35,179 nt of DNA from an uncultured Alphaproteobacteria bacterium (lineage in GTDB: Bacteria; Pseudomonadota; Alphaproteobacteria; HIMB59). The position numbers and the translations under genes were made by a program. Each line of letters begins with the position of its first letter. Position 1 is the first letter of the stretch. The stretch lies in NCBI GenBank assembly GCA_902601865.1, contig CACKOX010000013.1, positions 1-35,179 on the forward strand. The letters are read 5' to 3'. This document shows positions 15,273 through 22,630 of the stretch, piece by piece. The notes under the pieces were generated by a model, which was not told the DNA's origin, ran no database searches, and saw only the letters and a program-made list of their open reading frames with translations.

Positions 15273-16482
15273 TATAACTAGTTAGATAGATAGAGGCATT
15301 GGTTCCACCAAAACCAAAACTATTTGATAGGATAGAATTAATTTTAACATCATTTTTATTCTCTCGTAGAATATTCATTCCTTCAGCCTTTTCATCTAGG
15401 TTTGAAATATTAGCGGACTCAACCATAAAATCATTTTCCATCATTAAAAGAGAGTAAACAGCTTCCTGTACACCAGTAGCACCGAGTGAGTGACCAGTTA
15501 AAGACTTTGTGGAACTTGTTGGAGGAACATTATCACCAAAAACTTCTCTTATACCTTTTAATTCAATCATGTCTCCCACAGGGGTGGAGGTTCCATGAGC
15601 GTTAATGTAATCAACGGGCCTTCCCTGAGTTGCCATATGCATACATCTTACGGCCCCTTCTCCAGAGGGTTGAACCATGTCATACCCATCTGATGTTTGA
15701 CCAAAACCTTGAATTTCCGCTAAAATATTCGCACCTCTTGTTTTAGCACTATCAAGACTTTCGACTACTAAAACGCCTGCACCTCCTCCAATGACAAAGC
15801 CATCTCTAGAAGAGTCATACGCACGGGAGGCAACCTCGGGAGTTTCATTATATTTACTTGAAAGCGCTCCCATGGCATCAAATAAAATTGACATTGTCCA
15901 ATGCGTTTCTTCTCCACCACCGGCAAATACAATCTCTTGTTGTCCATGCCTAATAAGATCGTAAGCGTTACCAATACAATGCAAACTTGTCGAGCATGCT
16001 GAGCTGATAGAGTAATTAACGCCTTTAATTTTAAAAGGGGTTGCCAAGGTGGCAGAATTTCCTGATGCCATTGTTCTTGTAACCATGTAAGGTCCAATTT
16101 TTTTAACACCTTTTTCTCTTGCTATATCAAATGCTTGTTGTAATTGAAATGTTGATGGACCGCCAGACCCCATTACTAATCCGGTATTAACGTTTGATAT
16201 GAGAGTTTCATCAAGTCCTGAGTGTTCAATCGCCTCTTTCATTGCAATATAATTATAAGCAGCACCTTCACCCATAAAACGTAAAATTTTTCTATCTACA
16301 TTTTCTTCAATATTTATTTTAGGTTTGCCATGTACGTGACTTCTCATCCCAAGCTCTTCATATTCTTCACAATGACTGATACCAGATTTCACACCTTTTA
16401 AACTTTGTAAAACCTCTTTTTTGTTATCGCCTATACAAGAAACTATACCGTATCCTGTGATGACAACTCTTTTTTTACTCAC
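15265..16482 (-). CDS. fabB: 3-oxoacyl-[acyl-carrier-protein] synthase I (FabB)
   Basis: 405 residues, condensing enzyme of the thiolase fold. The Cys-His-His triad sits at C163 (SSACS), H296 (NAHGTSTP) and H331 (GHSLGATG), almost the same numbers as C163/H298/H333 of E. coli FabB. FabB, as opposed to FabF, is favoured by the length and by coupling to fabA: together they insert the cis double bond needed for unsaturated fatty acids. The start is GTG at 16482, overlapping the fabA stop by 8 bases; family members begin with the same short M-x-R/K-VVITG segment, so no other start is needed. Confidence 0.96.
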   Translation of the reverse strand: MSKKRVVITGYGIVSCIGDNKKEVLQSLKGVKSGISHCEEYEELGMRSHVHGKPKINIEENVDRKILRFMGEGAAYNYIAMKEAIEHSGLDETLISNVNTGLVMGSGGPSTFQLQQAFDIAREKGVKKIGPYMVTRTMASGNSATLATPFKIKGVNYSISSACSTSLHCIGNAYDLIRHGQQEIVFAGGGEETHWTMSILFDAMGALSSKYNETPEVASRAYDSSRDGFVIGGGAGVLVVESLDSAKTRGANILAEIQGFGQTSDGYDMVQPSGEGAVRCMHMATQGRPVDYINAHGTSTPVGDMIELKGIREVFGDNVPPTSSTKSLTGHSLGATGVQEAVYSLLMMENDFMVESANISNLDEKAEGMNILRENKNDVKINSILSNSFGFGGTNASIYLTSYND

Positions 16483-16990
16483 TAAACAAACCCACTTTTA
16501 AATCATTAGCGTGATATATTATTTTTTCTTTGTGTATTATTTGTCCATCTCCATAACCAATTGACAGCCCTTTTTTATTTAAGGATTTTTTTAAACTAAC
16601 TTTATATTCAATCAATTCTTTATCCGGTTTTATTTCTTCTACAAATTTGATTTCCCCAACTCCTAGAGCACGACCCTTTCCAGGGTATCCAAGCCAACCT
16701 AAATAAAAACCTAACATTTGCCATAAAGCGTCAAGACCCAAACATCCTGGCATGACGGGATCCCCTAAAAAATGGCACTTAAAGAACCATAAATCAGCAT
16801 TAATATCTAGTTCAGCGGTTATTTCGCCTTTTCCATGGACCCCACCATCCTTATTAACTGTAGTAATTCGGTCAAACATAAGCATGGGTGGAGCGGGTAG
16901 TTGAGCATTCCCATCTCCAAATAAATTCCCTTTTCCACATTCAATAATCTCTTCATAACTATAACTAGATTGAGGTGTAAATGTGTTCAT
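16475..16990 (-). CDS. fabA: 3-hydroxydecanoyl-[acyl-carrier-protein] dehydratase/isomerase FabA
   Basis: 171 residues, the same length as E. coli FabA. Active-site His is H73 in F-F-K-C-H-F[11 protein letters not shown] and active-site Asp is D87 in LGLDALWQ; the MLMFDRI segment and the [18 protein letters not shown] segment are also characteristic and separate FabA from FabZ. It dehydrates 3-hydroxydecanoyl-ACP and isomerises the product to cis-3-decenoyl-ACP, the entry to unsaturated fatty acids. ATG at 16990, one base after the stop of the upstream ThiF-family gene. Confidence 0.97.
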   Translation of the reverse strand: MNTFTPQSSYSYEEIIECGKGNLFGDGNAQLPAPPMLMFDRITTVNKDGGVHGKGEITAELDINADLWFFKCHFLGDPVMPGCLGLDALWQMLGFYLGWLGYPGKGRALGVGEIKFVEEIKPDKELIEYKVSLKKSLNKKGLSIGYGDGQIIHKEKIIYHANDLKVGLFSE

Positions 16991-16991
16991 A

Positions 16992-17762
16992 TTAGTGAGG
17001 ACAATCTTTGTTATCCAATTGTAGTTTGTTTATGTCTGAAGTCAAAAGGTCTATCAAGCTTATTTCATTCACCAATTGAGTTTTATTTTTTGCAAGAGCA
17101 AATAGAATTTTCATACAAGCAAAACTAGTAACAAAGCCTGCAACCGGTCCAATCATAGCACTGTTCAAACAGCGGTGATTCTGATCAGCATATGGAAAAA
17201 GACACTCAAAACATGATGAGTTATTTTCTTGATAGTCTTGTGCAAAATAAATGCCCTCTGATGAGTTAATTGAGATAGATACAAAAGATATTTTATTTAT
17301 CTTAGAAAATTTTGAAGAAAAAATTTTGTTTTGATGGTTATCAGTGCAATCAAATATTAAATCAAATTTAATTTTTGGATTTTCTTCAATAAAAGACTTA
17401 AAATTTAATGAATTCTCTTTAATTATCGTCGTAATATTAACACTCTTAAGTTTATTTTTTGAGATTTTTGATTTCGACTTTCCAATATCATTTAGATCAT
17501 AATTTATCTGACGATGTAAATTTGACTTTTCAATTTTATCGTGGTCAATGAGATGTATTTCACCAACACCAGCTCGAACAAGATATTGTGATGCAACTGT
17601 TCCCAAGGCACCTAACCCAATTATACAAACCTTTTTCTTTGAGATATTAAGTTGTCCTGCTTCATCAATACCAGGAACTAGAATTTGTCTTCCAAATTCC
17701 TCTATCAGTTTATCACTTTGTTCCTGTTGACCCAAAGCCACCACTTCCTCTCTTCGTTGCAT
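16992..17762 (-). CDS. ThiF/MoeB/HesA-family adenylyltransferase
   Basis: About 256 residues, E1-like enzyme that adenylates the C-terminal Gly-Gly of a sulfur-carrier protein (ThiS or MoaD type). Visible: FGRQIL near residue 23, ATP-binding GLGALG (49-54), the D-x-D-x-I-x-x-SNLHRQ segment with catalytic-type R84, D-x-x-DN at 138-142, and a zinc site with C184-x2-C187. The second zinc pair, normally CxxC at the C terminus, is here C254-P-H256 as the very last residues. ThiF or MoeB cannot be told apart by sequence here and no thiS or moaD is in the window. The ATG at 17762 lies 50 bases inside dut; TTG at 17735 after GAGGAA, giving a shorter protein, is a good alternative. Confidence 0.85.
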   Translation of the reverse strand: MQRREEVVALGQQEQSDKLIEEFGRQILVPGIDEAGQLNISKKKVCIIGLGALGTVASQYLVRAGVGEIHLIDHDKIEKSNLHRQINYDLNDIGKSKSKISKNKLKSVNITTIIKENSLNFKSFIEENPKIKFDLIFDCTDNHQNKIFSSKFSKINKISFVSISINSSEGIYFAQDYQENNSSCFECLFPYADQNHRCLNSAMIGPVAGFVTSFACMKILFALAKNKTQLVNEISLIDLLTSDINKLQLDNKDCPH

Positions 17763-18156
17763 TCAAATCACTTACCAATTCAAAATTAATCTTTTCATAT
17801 TTTGACACAACCATTTGTGCAATTCTCATCTTATTGGTAACTTCAAAATTGTTCGATCCATGATTAATTAAAATCACTTTAATTTCACCTCTATAATCTG
17901 CATCAATGGTCCCTGGGCTATTTAAAACAGTAATTGAGTTTTTTAGTGCTAATCCACTTCGAGGTCTGATTTGAACCTCGAGACCATCAGGTATTTCAAA
18001 AATCAACCCCGTTCCGATTAGTTTTGTTTGTTGAGGAGCAATATCAACATTTCCATTTGGTAGGAATGCTCTAATATCCATCCCAGCGCTTGACGATGTC
18101 TCATAAGCTGGAAGATCAACACTGTCATCTATTTTTTTCACTTTAATATCAACCAT
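17713..18156 (-). CDS. dut: Deoxyuridine 5'-triphosphate nucleotidohydrolase (dUTPase)
   Basis: 147 residues, trimeric dUTPase giving dUMP and pyrophosphate, which keeps uracil out of DNA and feeds dTMP synthesis. All five motifs are present: motif 1 (AGMDIRAF), motif 2 (IRPRSGLAL), motif 3 (GTIDADYRGE, with the catalytic Asp), motif 4 (RIAQMV) and motif 5 ([10 protein letters not shown], the P-loop-like tail). ATG at 18156, one base after the coaB stop. The dfp(coaBC)-dut order is conserved across proteobacteria. The 3' end overlaps the start assigned to the ThiF-family gene by 50 bases. Confidence 0.97.
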   Translation of the reverse strand: MVDIKVKKIDDSVDLPAYETSSSAGMDIRAFLPNGNVDIAPQQTKLIGTGLIFEIPDGLEVQIRPRSGLALKNSITVLNSPGTIDADYRGEIKVILINHGSNNFEVTNKMRIAQMVVSKYEKINFELVSDLNATKRGSGGFGSTGTK

Positions 18157-18157
18157 A

Positions 18158-18796
18158 TTAAGCTTTAATATTCTTAAGAAATTTAACTATTTTATCAGCA
18201 AAAATTGTTTTGCTAACACTACCTATTTTTAATGAGGCACCCGATCTCCCAATCAAAATACCATTGTTATAGTTGGTATTAAAAATTTTATTTTTAGGTG
18301 TTGGATAGTTTAAAACAATAAAATCACAATTTTTGCTCAATAGCTTTTTTTTTGCATTCTGCAATACATTGTCAGTTTCATAAGCAAATCCAACTGTAAT
18401 TTTAGGTTTATTTTTTCCAGTCGACATTGATTTTAAAACATCAGGATTGTTAATCAGTTTCAAAGATAAGCCATTATTTTTTTTAATTTTCACTTTACTA
18501 TATTTTTCAACTTTATAGTCACTAACCGCTGCATTAAAAATTCCTAAATCTACTGACTTATATTTTTTCGCTTCTTTCAACATATCTTTAGCACTGGAAG
18601 TAAAAATATACTTAACATTTTTTGAAACTATTTGTTTAACTTGAATATATCCATGTAAACAAATAATTTTATAATTAGATTTTAAGAGACTTTTTATTAA
18701 TGCCATACCTTGCCGACCCGATGACTCATTAGAGATATATCTTACCGGATCAATATACTCTCGAGTAGACCCAATGGTTATTAATGCTTTTTTCAC
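18158..18796 (-). CDS. coaB: Phosphopantothenate-cysteine ligase (CoaB domain as a separate gene)
   Basis: 212 residues corresponding to the C-terminal half of bifunctional CoaBC (Dfp). It joins cysteine to 4'-phosphopantothenate using CTP. Visible: LITIGSTREYIDPVRYISNESSG at the start (written in part; residues 5-27), AAVSDYKVEKYS around 109-120, the lysine-rich V-K-I-K-K loop, N-P-D-V-L, VGFAYETDN, and N-x-x-N-N near the end. The GTG start directly follows the TAA of coaC in the same reading frame, so the two look like one coaBC gene cut by a single stop codon in the linker. No Shine-Dalgarno is visible, so it would rely on coupling or reinitiation. Confidence 0.9.
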   Translation of the reverse strand: MKKALITIGSTREYIDPVRYISNESSGRQGMALIKSLLKSNYKIICLHGYIQVKQIVSKNVKYIFTSSAKDMLKEAKKYKSVDLGIFNAAVSDYKVEKYSKVKIKKNNGLSLKLINNPDVLKSMSTGKNKPKITVGFAYETDNVLQNAKKKLLSKNCDFIVLNYPTPKNKIFNTNYNNGILIGRSGASLKIGSVSKTIFADKIVKFLKNIKA

Positions 18797-19315
18797 TTAT
18801 TTAAGTTGATTAAGTATTTCGCCAGGGTCAACTAATCGACCACTTCCATACTCACCACAGGCTAAAGAGCCGTCATCAGGCCCAATAAACTGATGACCAA
18901 TTTTCTTTAAATAGTCCACATTATTTTGAATAATCGGATTAGCCCACATTTCTTTGTTCATAGCAGGAGCAAAATACATAGGTTTGTTTGCTGCAATCAT
19001 ACATGTCAACGCAAGATCATCACAAAAACCCTTTGCAAATTTAGAAATAATGTTAGCTGTTGCAGGGTAAACAATAATATGAGAATTATCTCGAGCTAAT
19101 TTTATATGTCCAATTTTTTTTTCCATATCTAAATCAAAAAGTTCAGAATAAACTTGTTTATTACAAATTGTTTCAAGTAATAATTTAGAAATAAATTCAA
19201 ATGTGTTTTTTGTTGCGATAACTTCATAGTCAATTGATTTTTTTTGGCATTCACGAATTAAATCTAAAGACTTGTAGCAGCCAACACTTCCCGTAATAAT
19301 GATTAATATTTTCAT
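18797..19315 (-). CDS. coaC: Phosphopantothenoylcysteine decarboxylase (CoaC domain as a separate gene)
   Basis: 172-residue flavoprotein (HFCD family) that decarboxylates phosphopantothenoylcysteine to 4'-phosphopantetheine, the N-terminal half of the usual CoaBC. Catalytic residues are in place: H70 (IGHIKLAR), N120 in the PAMN motif (117-120) and C153 in GSLACGEYGSGR, matching H75, N125 and C158 of E. coli. The FMN-binding TGSVGCYK sits at 8-15. ATG at 19315 overlaps the ubiE stop (ATGA). It ends with VDPGEILNQLK and a TAA, then coaB continues in the same frame. Confidence 0.93.
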   Translation of the reverse strand: MKILIIITGSVGCYKSLDLIRECQKKSIDYEVIATKNTFEFISKLLLETICNKQVYSELFDLDMEKKIGHIKLARDNSHIIVYPATANIISKFAKGFCDDLALTCMIAANKPMYFAPAMNKEMWANPIIQNNVDYLKKIGHQFIGPDDGSLACGEYGSGRLVDPGEILNQLK

Positions 19316-20013
19316 TTTTTCTGCAATATATATATGCTGTTCGCCCCAGAAATGAAATCAATAGTTTTAACATGAGAAAAACCAATATTTTTCAGCTCAT
19401 TCACAAGACTAATTTGAGAGGGAAAAGAAATAATACTTTCAGCTAAGTATTTATAACTGTGTCTATCATGAGCGACGATACTCCCAGTAAAAGGCAAAAC
19501 ATATTTTAAAAAGTTTTTATATGGTTTATTAAGTAAATTTCTTTTTGGTATGCCAAATTCCATAATTAAAAAATAACCATTTTTTTTTAAGCATCTATAG
19601 ATCTCAGTAAAGCCATCTTTTCGATTTTTAAAATTTCTCACACCGTAAGTACAAGTTATCGTTTGAAAAAAATTTTTCCTGTATGGTAGGTTTTCTGCAT
19701 ATCCTACTTGGTAATTAATATTTTTAGATTTATTTTTTTTTCGAGATATATTGTGCATTTCAGAGACAGGGTCTATTGCATAAAGATTTTTTGTTATAGG
19801 TATTAAATTGAAGATATCCCCACTACCACTTGCTATATCTAAAATTTTTTCATTAGCGTTATGTTTCGATGAGACAAGATCTACAAAATATTTTTTCCAA
19901 AGTCTATGTATGCCTAGACTCATTACATCATTCATTAAGTCATATTTTGCATGAGATACATTTTCAAAAATATCTGTAATATTATATTGATTTGTACTAT
20001 TTTTAGACACCAT
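19312..20013 (-). CDS. ubiE: Ubiquinone/menaquinone biosynthesis C-methyltransferase UbiE
   Basis: 233 residues from ATG 20013. SAM-dependent C-methyltransferase for the demethyl-quinol ring. Hallmarks: IFENVSHAKYDLMNDVMSLGIHRLWK near the N terminus (in part: YDLMNDVMSLG, HRLWK), ILDIASGSGDIF as motif I, and R-N-F-K-N-R-x-x-G-F-x-E-x-x-R-x-L-K, then FLIMEFGIP. The frame is open further upstream to an ATG at 20088, but that would reach into mutM and add 25 residues without family similarity; ATG 20013 is preferred. This ATG shares its CATG with the mutM start on the other strand. It heads the minus-strand string ubiE-coaC-coaB-dut-thiF-fabABI. A UbiE/menG gene implies a ubiquinone-based respiratory chain. 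Confidence 0.93.
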   Translation of the reverse strand: MVSKNSTNQYNITDIFENVSHAKYDLMNDVMSLGIHRLWKKYFVDLVSSKHNANEKILDIASGSGDIFNLIPITKNLYAIDPVSEMHNISRKKNKSKNINYQVGYAENLPYRKNFFQTITCTYGVRNFKNRKDGFTEIYRCLKKNGYFLIMEFGIPKRNLLNKPYKNFLKYVLPFTGSIVAHDRHSYKYLAESIISFPSQISLVNELKNIGFSHVKTIDFISGANSIYILQKK

Positions 20014-20830
20014 GCCTGAATTACCTGAAGTAGAAACTACAATAAGATATTTAACCTCAAAAGTTAAAGGAAAAAAAATTATTTCCATTAATAAGTCACA
20101 AAAAAAATTAAGAAAAAGTTTAAACTTTAAAGATCTTGAGTCTATATCTCAGAGAAAAATTATATCTGTAAAACGTTTTGCAAAATATATCGTTATAAGA
20201 CTAGATAATGATAATTATTTGATAGTTCATTTAGGAATGAGTGGAAGATTAAAGTTTTATTTAAATGAAAATTATAAAAAAGAGAAACACGATCACGTCA
20301 TTCTTCAATTTGATAAATTTAAAATAGTCTTCAATGATCCTCGTCGGTTTGGCATGTTTTTTAGACTTGAAGATATAAAAGAGGTAGAAATTTTTTTTAA
20401 CAATTATGGTACTGATCTATTAGTTAACAAGGTAAGGATGAAAGAAATATATAATAAATTTATTAGCAAAAAAGTATCTTTGAAACAGGCGTTGCTCAAT
20501 CAAAGTTTGATTGTAGGAATTGGAAACATTTATGCAAACGAGGCACTTTTTCATTCAAGATTAAGCCCTCTAAGGCTTACTAACTCTCTTAATTTAGCAG
20601 AATTGACTCGGCTAATAAGCTCTTGCAAATTTGTATTAAAATTATCTTTGAAGAACGGAGGCTCATCTATAAATGATTACAAATCTCCAGATGGAACACT
20701 GGGAAGTTTCCAGAGTTTGTTTAAGGTTTACCAAAAGAAGCATGTAATTTATAAAAAAAAATCCTATAAAATAAAAAAAATCATTCAAAATGGTCGTTCG
20801 ACCTTTTTTTCACCTGCTTTACAAAAATAA
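20012..20830 (+). CDS. mutM: Formamidopyrimidine-DNA glycosylase (Fpg/MutM), zincless finger
   Basis: 272 residues, bifunctional glycosylase/AP lyase for 8-oxoguanine and FapyG. MPELPEVET fixes the start, because the catalytic proline is residue 2 and Glu is residue 3. Also visible: K58 (KRFAKY), LGMSGR (74-79), R111-R112-F113 in DPRRFG (lesion-void fillers), and GIGNIYANE with N172 of the H2TH. The C-terminal finger (239-272) aligns without gaps to E. coli Fpg, but the four zinc cysteines are replaced by Y247, K250, S267 and L270, while the finger arginine R262 (GRST) is kept. So this is a predicted zincless finger. It is read away from ubiE, with overlapping start codons, and is followed by rpsT. 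Confidence 0.95.
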   Translation: MPELPEVETTIRYLTSKVKGKKIISINKSQKKLRKSLNFKDLESISQRKIISVKRFAKYIVIRLDNDNYLIVHLGMSGRLKFYLNENYKKEKHDHVILQFDKFKIVFNDPRRFGMFFRLEDIKEVEIFFNNYGTDLLVNKVRMKEIYNKFISKKVSLKQALLNQSLIVGIGNIYANEALFHSRLSPLRLTNSLNLAELTRLISSCKFVLKLSLKNGGSSINDYKSPDGTLGSFQSLFKVYQKKHVIYKKKSYKIKKIIQNGRSTFFSPALQK

Positions 20831-20844
20831 AAAAATCTATATAA

Positions 20845-20877
20845 GTTATTAACGTTATTAAACGAATAACCTGTTAA
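20845..20877. promoter_or_regulatory. Iterated GTTATTAA motifs upstream of rpsT
   Basis: The 59-base mutM-rpsT gap holds GTTATTAA at 20845-20852 and again at 20854-20861 (nine-base period), then the inverse AATAAC at 20865-20870 and GTTAAC at 20873-20878. GTTATT/AATAAC can form a six-base stem with a five-base loop. This could be an operator, a promoter element or an S20 leader; the sequence alone does not tell. It does not match the DnaA-box consensus. Confidence 0.3.
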
Positions 20878-20889
20878 CAATATTTTTAT

Positions 20890-21156
20890 ATGCCACAACA
20901 CAAATCAGCAAAAAAAAGACTTCGTCAATCTGATAGAAAAAAAACTGTAAACAAAGCAGTAAAATCTAATGTTTCAACCCAATTGAAGGCAATTGATAAA
21001 CTCATCAAAGATAAAAAAGTAGATGAATCAATGGAAAAATTAAAAATGGTTATGTCTGTTTTGCATAAGTCTACTAAGAAGAAAATTATGCATCTTAATA
21101 AAGCTTCAAGAACTATTTCCAAACTTCAAAAAGATATTTCTGCAATTTCTAAATAA
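20890..21156 (+). CDS. rpsT: 30S ribosomal protein S20
   Basis: 88 residues, normal for S20: PQHKSAKKRLRQSDRK at the N terminus, N-K-A-V-K-S-x-x-x-x-x-x-K-A-I in the middle, and H-x-N-K-A-S-R-x-x-S-K-L near the end, a basic three-helix bundle that binds 16S rRNA. ATG at 20890 without an obvious Shine-Dalgarno (upstream is A/T only). rpsT directly before dnaA is a typical alphaproteobacterial arrangement. Confidence 0.95.
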   Translation: MPQHKSAKKRLRQSDRKKTVNKAVKSNVSTQLKAIDKLIKDKKVDESMEKLKMVMSVLHKSTKKKIMHLNKASRTISKLQKDISAISK

Positions 21157-21173
21157 TTATTTTTTTCAAGATA

Positions 21174-21200
21174 TTTTTTTTAAAAAAAACGCTTTTTTTT
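21174..21200 (+). terminator. T8-A8-CGC-T8 tract after rpsT (possible terminator)
   Basis: T8 (21174-21181), A8 (21182-21189), CGC (21190-21192), T8 (21193-21200). The A8/T8 arms can close an eight-pair A-U hairpin with a three-base loop followed by more T-rich sequence. It starts 18 bases after the rpsT stop. With no G-C pairs it is a weak terminator candidate; it may instead be an AT-rich, easily melted element ahead of dnaA. Confidence 0.35.
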
Positions 21201-21243
21201 ATTCTTCTTTTTTAGCTTTTCATGTTTAAATACGCCTTCGTTT

Positions 21244-21254
21244 AGAGGAAGGAA
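21244..21254 (+). promoter_or_regulatory. Shine-Dalgarno region of dnaA
   Basis: AGAGGAAGGAA holds two overlapping Shine-Dalgarno-like cores, GAGG and AAGGA, 8-14 bases before GTG 21263. It is one of the few clear ribosome binding sites in the window and decides the GTG start of dnaA. Confidence 0.7.
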
Positions 21255-21262
21255 TATACATA

Positions 21263-22630
21263 GTGGAAGAAGAACTGCATCAAGGTGGCATAGATGTGTC
21301 CTGGTCCAAGATATCATCTGAATTAAAAAAATCTCTAGACAAAGATACCTTCCAAAATTGGATTAAACCAATTTATTTTGAATCTCATATAGATACTTCT
21401 CTCACCCTTTCAGTTCCAACAAGATTTTTACGTGATTGGATAATAAAAAACTATGCCTCAGTTATCAAAAAAGCTTATATGGATCAAGGGCATAGTATTG
21501 ATAAACTAGCGATACTCGTAAAAGAGAATAATGATCGTATTATTCCTGGCACAGAGGTAATTTATGAAGATAAAGATGATGATGAAGACACATATTATGA
21601 TGACATCTCTGCACCATTAGATCCAAAATTTACTTTTGATAATTTTATTGTTGGAAAGCCCAATGAGCTAGCATACGCAGCTGCACAGCGAGTTGCTCAA
21701 TCAGAGGTAGTAAGCTTTAATCCATTATTTTTGTATGGAGGTGTTGGTTTAGGCAAAACACATTTAATGCATGCAGTAGCTTGGAACATAAAAAAAAGAA
21801 ATCCAAAAAAAAATGTTGTTTATTTAACTGCAGAAAAATTTATGTATCAATTTATCAAAGCCCTCAGGTTTAAAAATATTATGAGCTTTAAAGAACAGTT
21901 CAGATCAGTAGATGTTCTTATGATAGATGATGTGCAATTTATTATTGGTAAAGACAATACCCAAGAAGAATTTTTCCATACTTTTAACACTTTAATTGAC
22001 AAAAAAAGACAAATTATTATTTCAGCAGATAAATCACCCGCAGATCTTGACGGCTTAGAGGATAGATTAAAATCTAGATTAGGCTGGGGATTAGTTGCAG
22101 ATATACACCCTTTAACCTACGAGTTACGATTAGGTATCCTTCAAGCAAAGGCTGAGCAAAAATCTTTACAGCTAACACAAGAAGTAATGGAATTTTTAGC
22201 AAATAAAATTACCAATAATGTCAGAGAAATGGAAGGTGCCTTAAATAGATTGGCTGTTCATGCATCAATTCAGGATTCTGAAATATCTGTTGACCTTGTG
22301 AAAGATGTATTAAAAGATTTACTTAGAACTAACTCTAGAAAAATTACAATTGATGAAATCCAAAAGAAAGTTGTTGAGCATTACAATATTAAACTTTCAG
22401 ATATGCATTCTCCTAGAAGATCGAGATCTGTTGCGCGTCCAAGACAGGTAGCTATGTATTTAGCAAAATCAATTACAACCAGATCTTTACCTGAAATTGG
22501 TAGAAAATTTGGTGGCAGAGACCACACTACCGTTATCCATGCTATTAAAACTATTGAAGAAATTATGGTTAATGACCCTAACTTAGCAGAAGATATTGAA
22601 CTTTTGACTAGAATATTGCAAACTTCCTAA
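21263..22630 (+). CDS. dnaA: Chromosomal replication initiator DnaA
   Basis: 455 residues. Domain I (about 10-85, W-x-K-I-x-x-x-L...F-x-x-WI), a short acidic domain II (~95-118), AAA+ domain III with Walker A GGVGLGKT (159-166) and Walker B VLMIDDVQF (D222, D223), and domain IV with the DNA-binding signature GGRDHTTVIHA near residue 420. DnaA binds DnaA boxes and opens the origin. GTG start is supported by the AGAGGAAGGAA before it. dnaA-dnaN-recF-gyrB follow one another without gaps, the ancestral bacterial order. No cluster of DnaA boxes was seen around it, so the replication origin is probably elsewhere, as is usual in alphaproteobacteria. Confidence 0.97.
   Translation: MEEELHQGGIDVSWSKISSELKKSLDKDTFQNWIKPIYFESHIDTSLTLSVPTRFLRDWIIKNYASVIKKAYMDQGHSIDKLAILVKENNDRIIPGTEVIYEDKDDDEDTYYDDISAPLDPKFTFDNFIVGKPNELAYAAAQRVAQSEVVSFNPLFLYGGVGLGKTHLMHAVAWNIKKRNPKKNVVYLTAEKFMYQFIKALRFKNIMSFKEQFRSVDVLMIDDVQFIIGKDNTQEEFFHTFNTLIDKKRQIIISADKSPADLDGLEDRLKSRLGWGLVADIHPLTYELRLGILQAKAEQKSLQLTQEVMEFLANKITNNVREMEGALNRLAVHASIQDSEISVDLVKDVLKDLLRTNSRKITIDEIQKKVVEHYNIKLSDMHSPRRSRSVARPRQVAMYLAKSITTRSLPEIGRKFGGRDHTTVIHAIKTIEEIMVNDPNLAEDIELLTRILQTS

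Noticed and set aside
15768-16109. 113-codon frame inside fabB in another frame of the same strand
   Set aside because: fabB is uninterrupted with all catalytic residues; the alternative frame shows no recognisable motif.
17548-17730. 60-codon plus-strand frame over the ThiF-family gene
   Set aside because: Antisense to a conserved gene, no ribosome binding site, no domain.
20014-20088. Longer ubiE starting inside mutM
   Set aside because: The extra 25 residues have no similarity to UbiE and derive from antisense mutM; ATG 20013 matches the family start.
20831-21262. Replication origin around rpsT and dnaA
   Set aside because: AT-rich tracts are present but no cluster of DnaA boxes was found; alphaproteobacterial origins usually lie away from dnaA.
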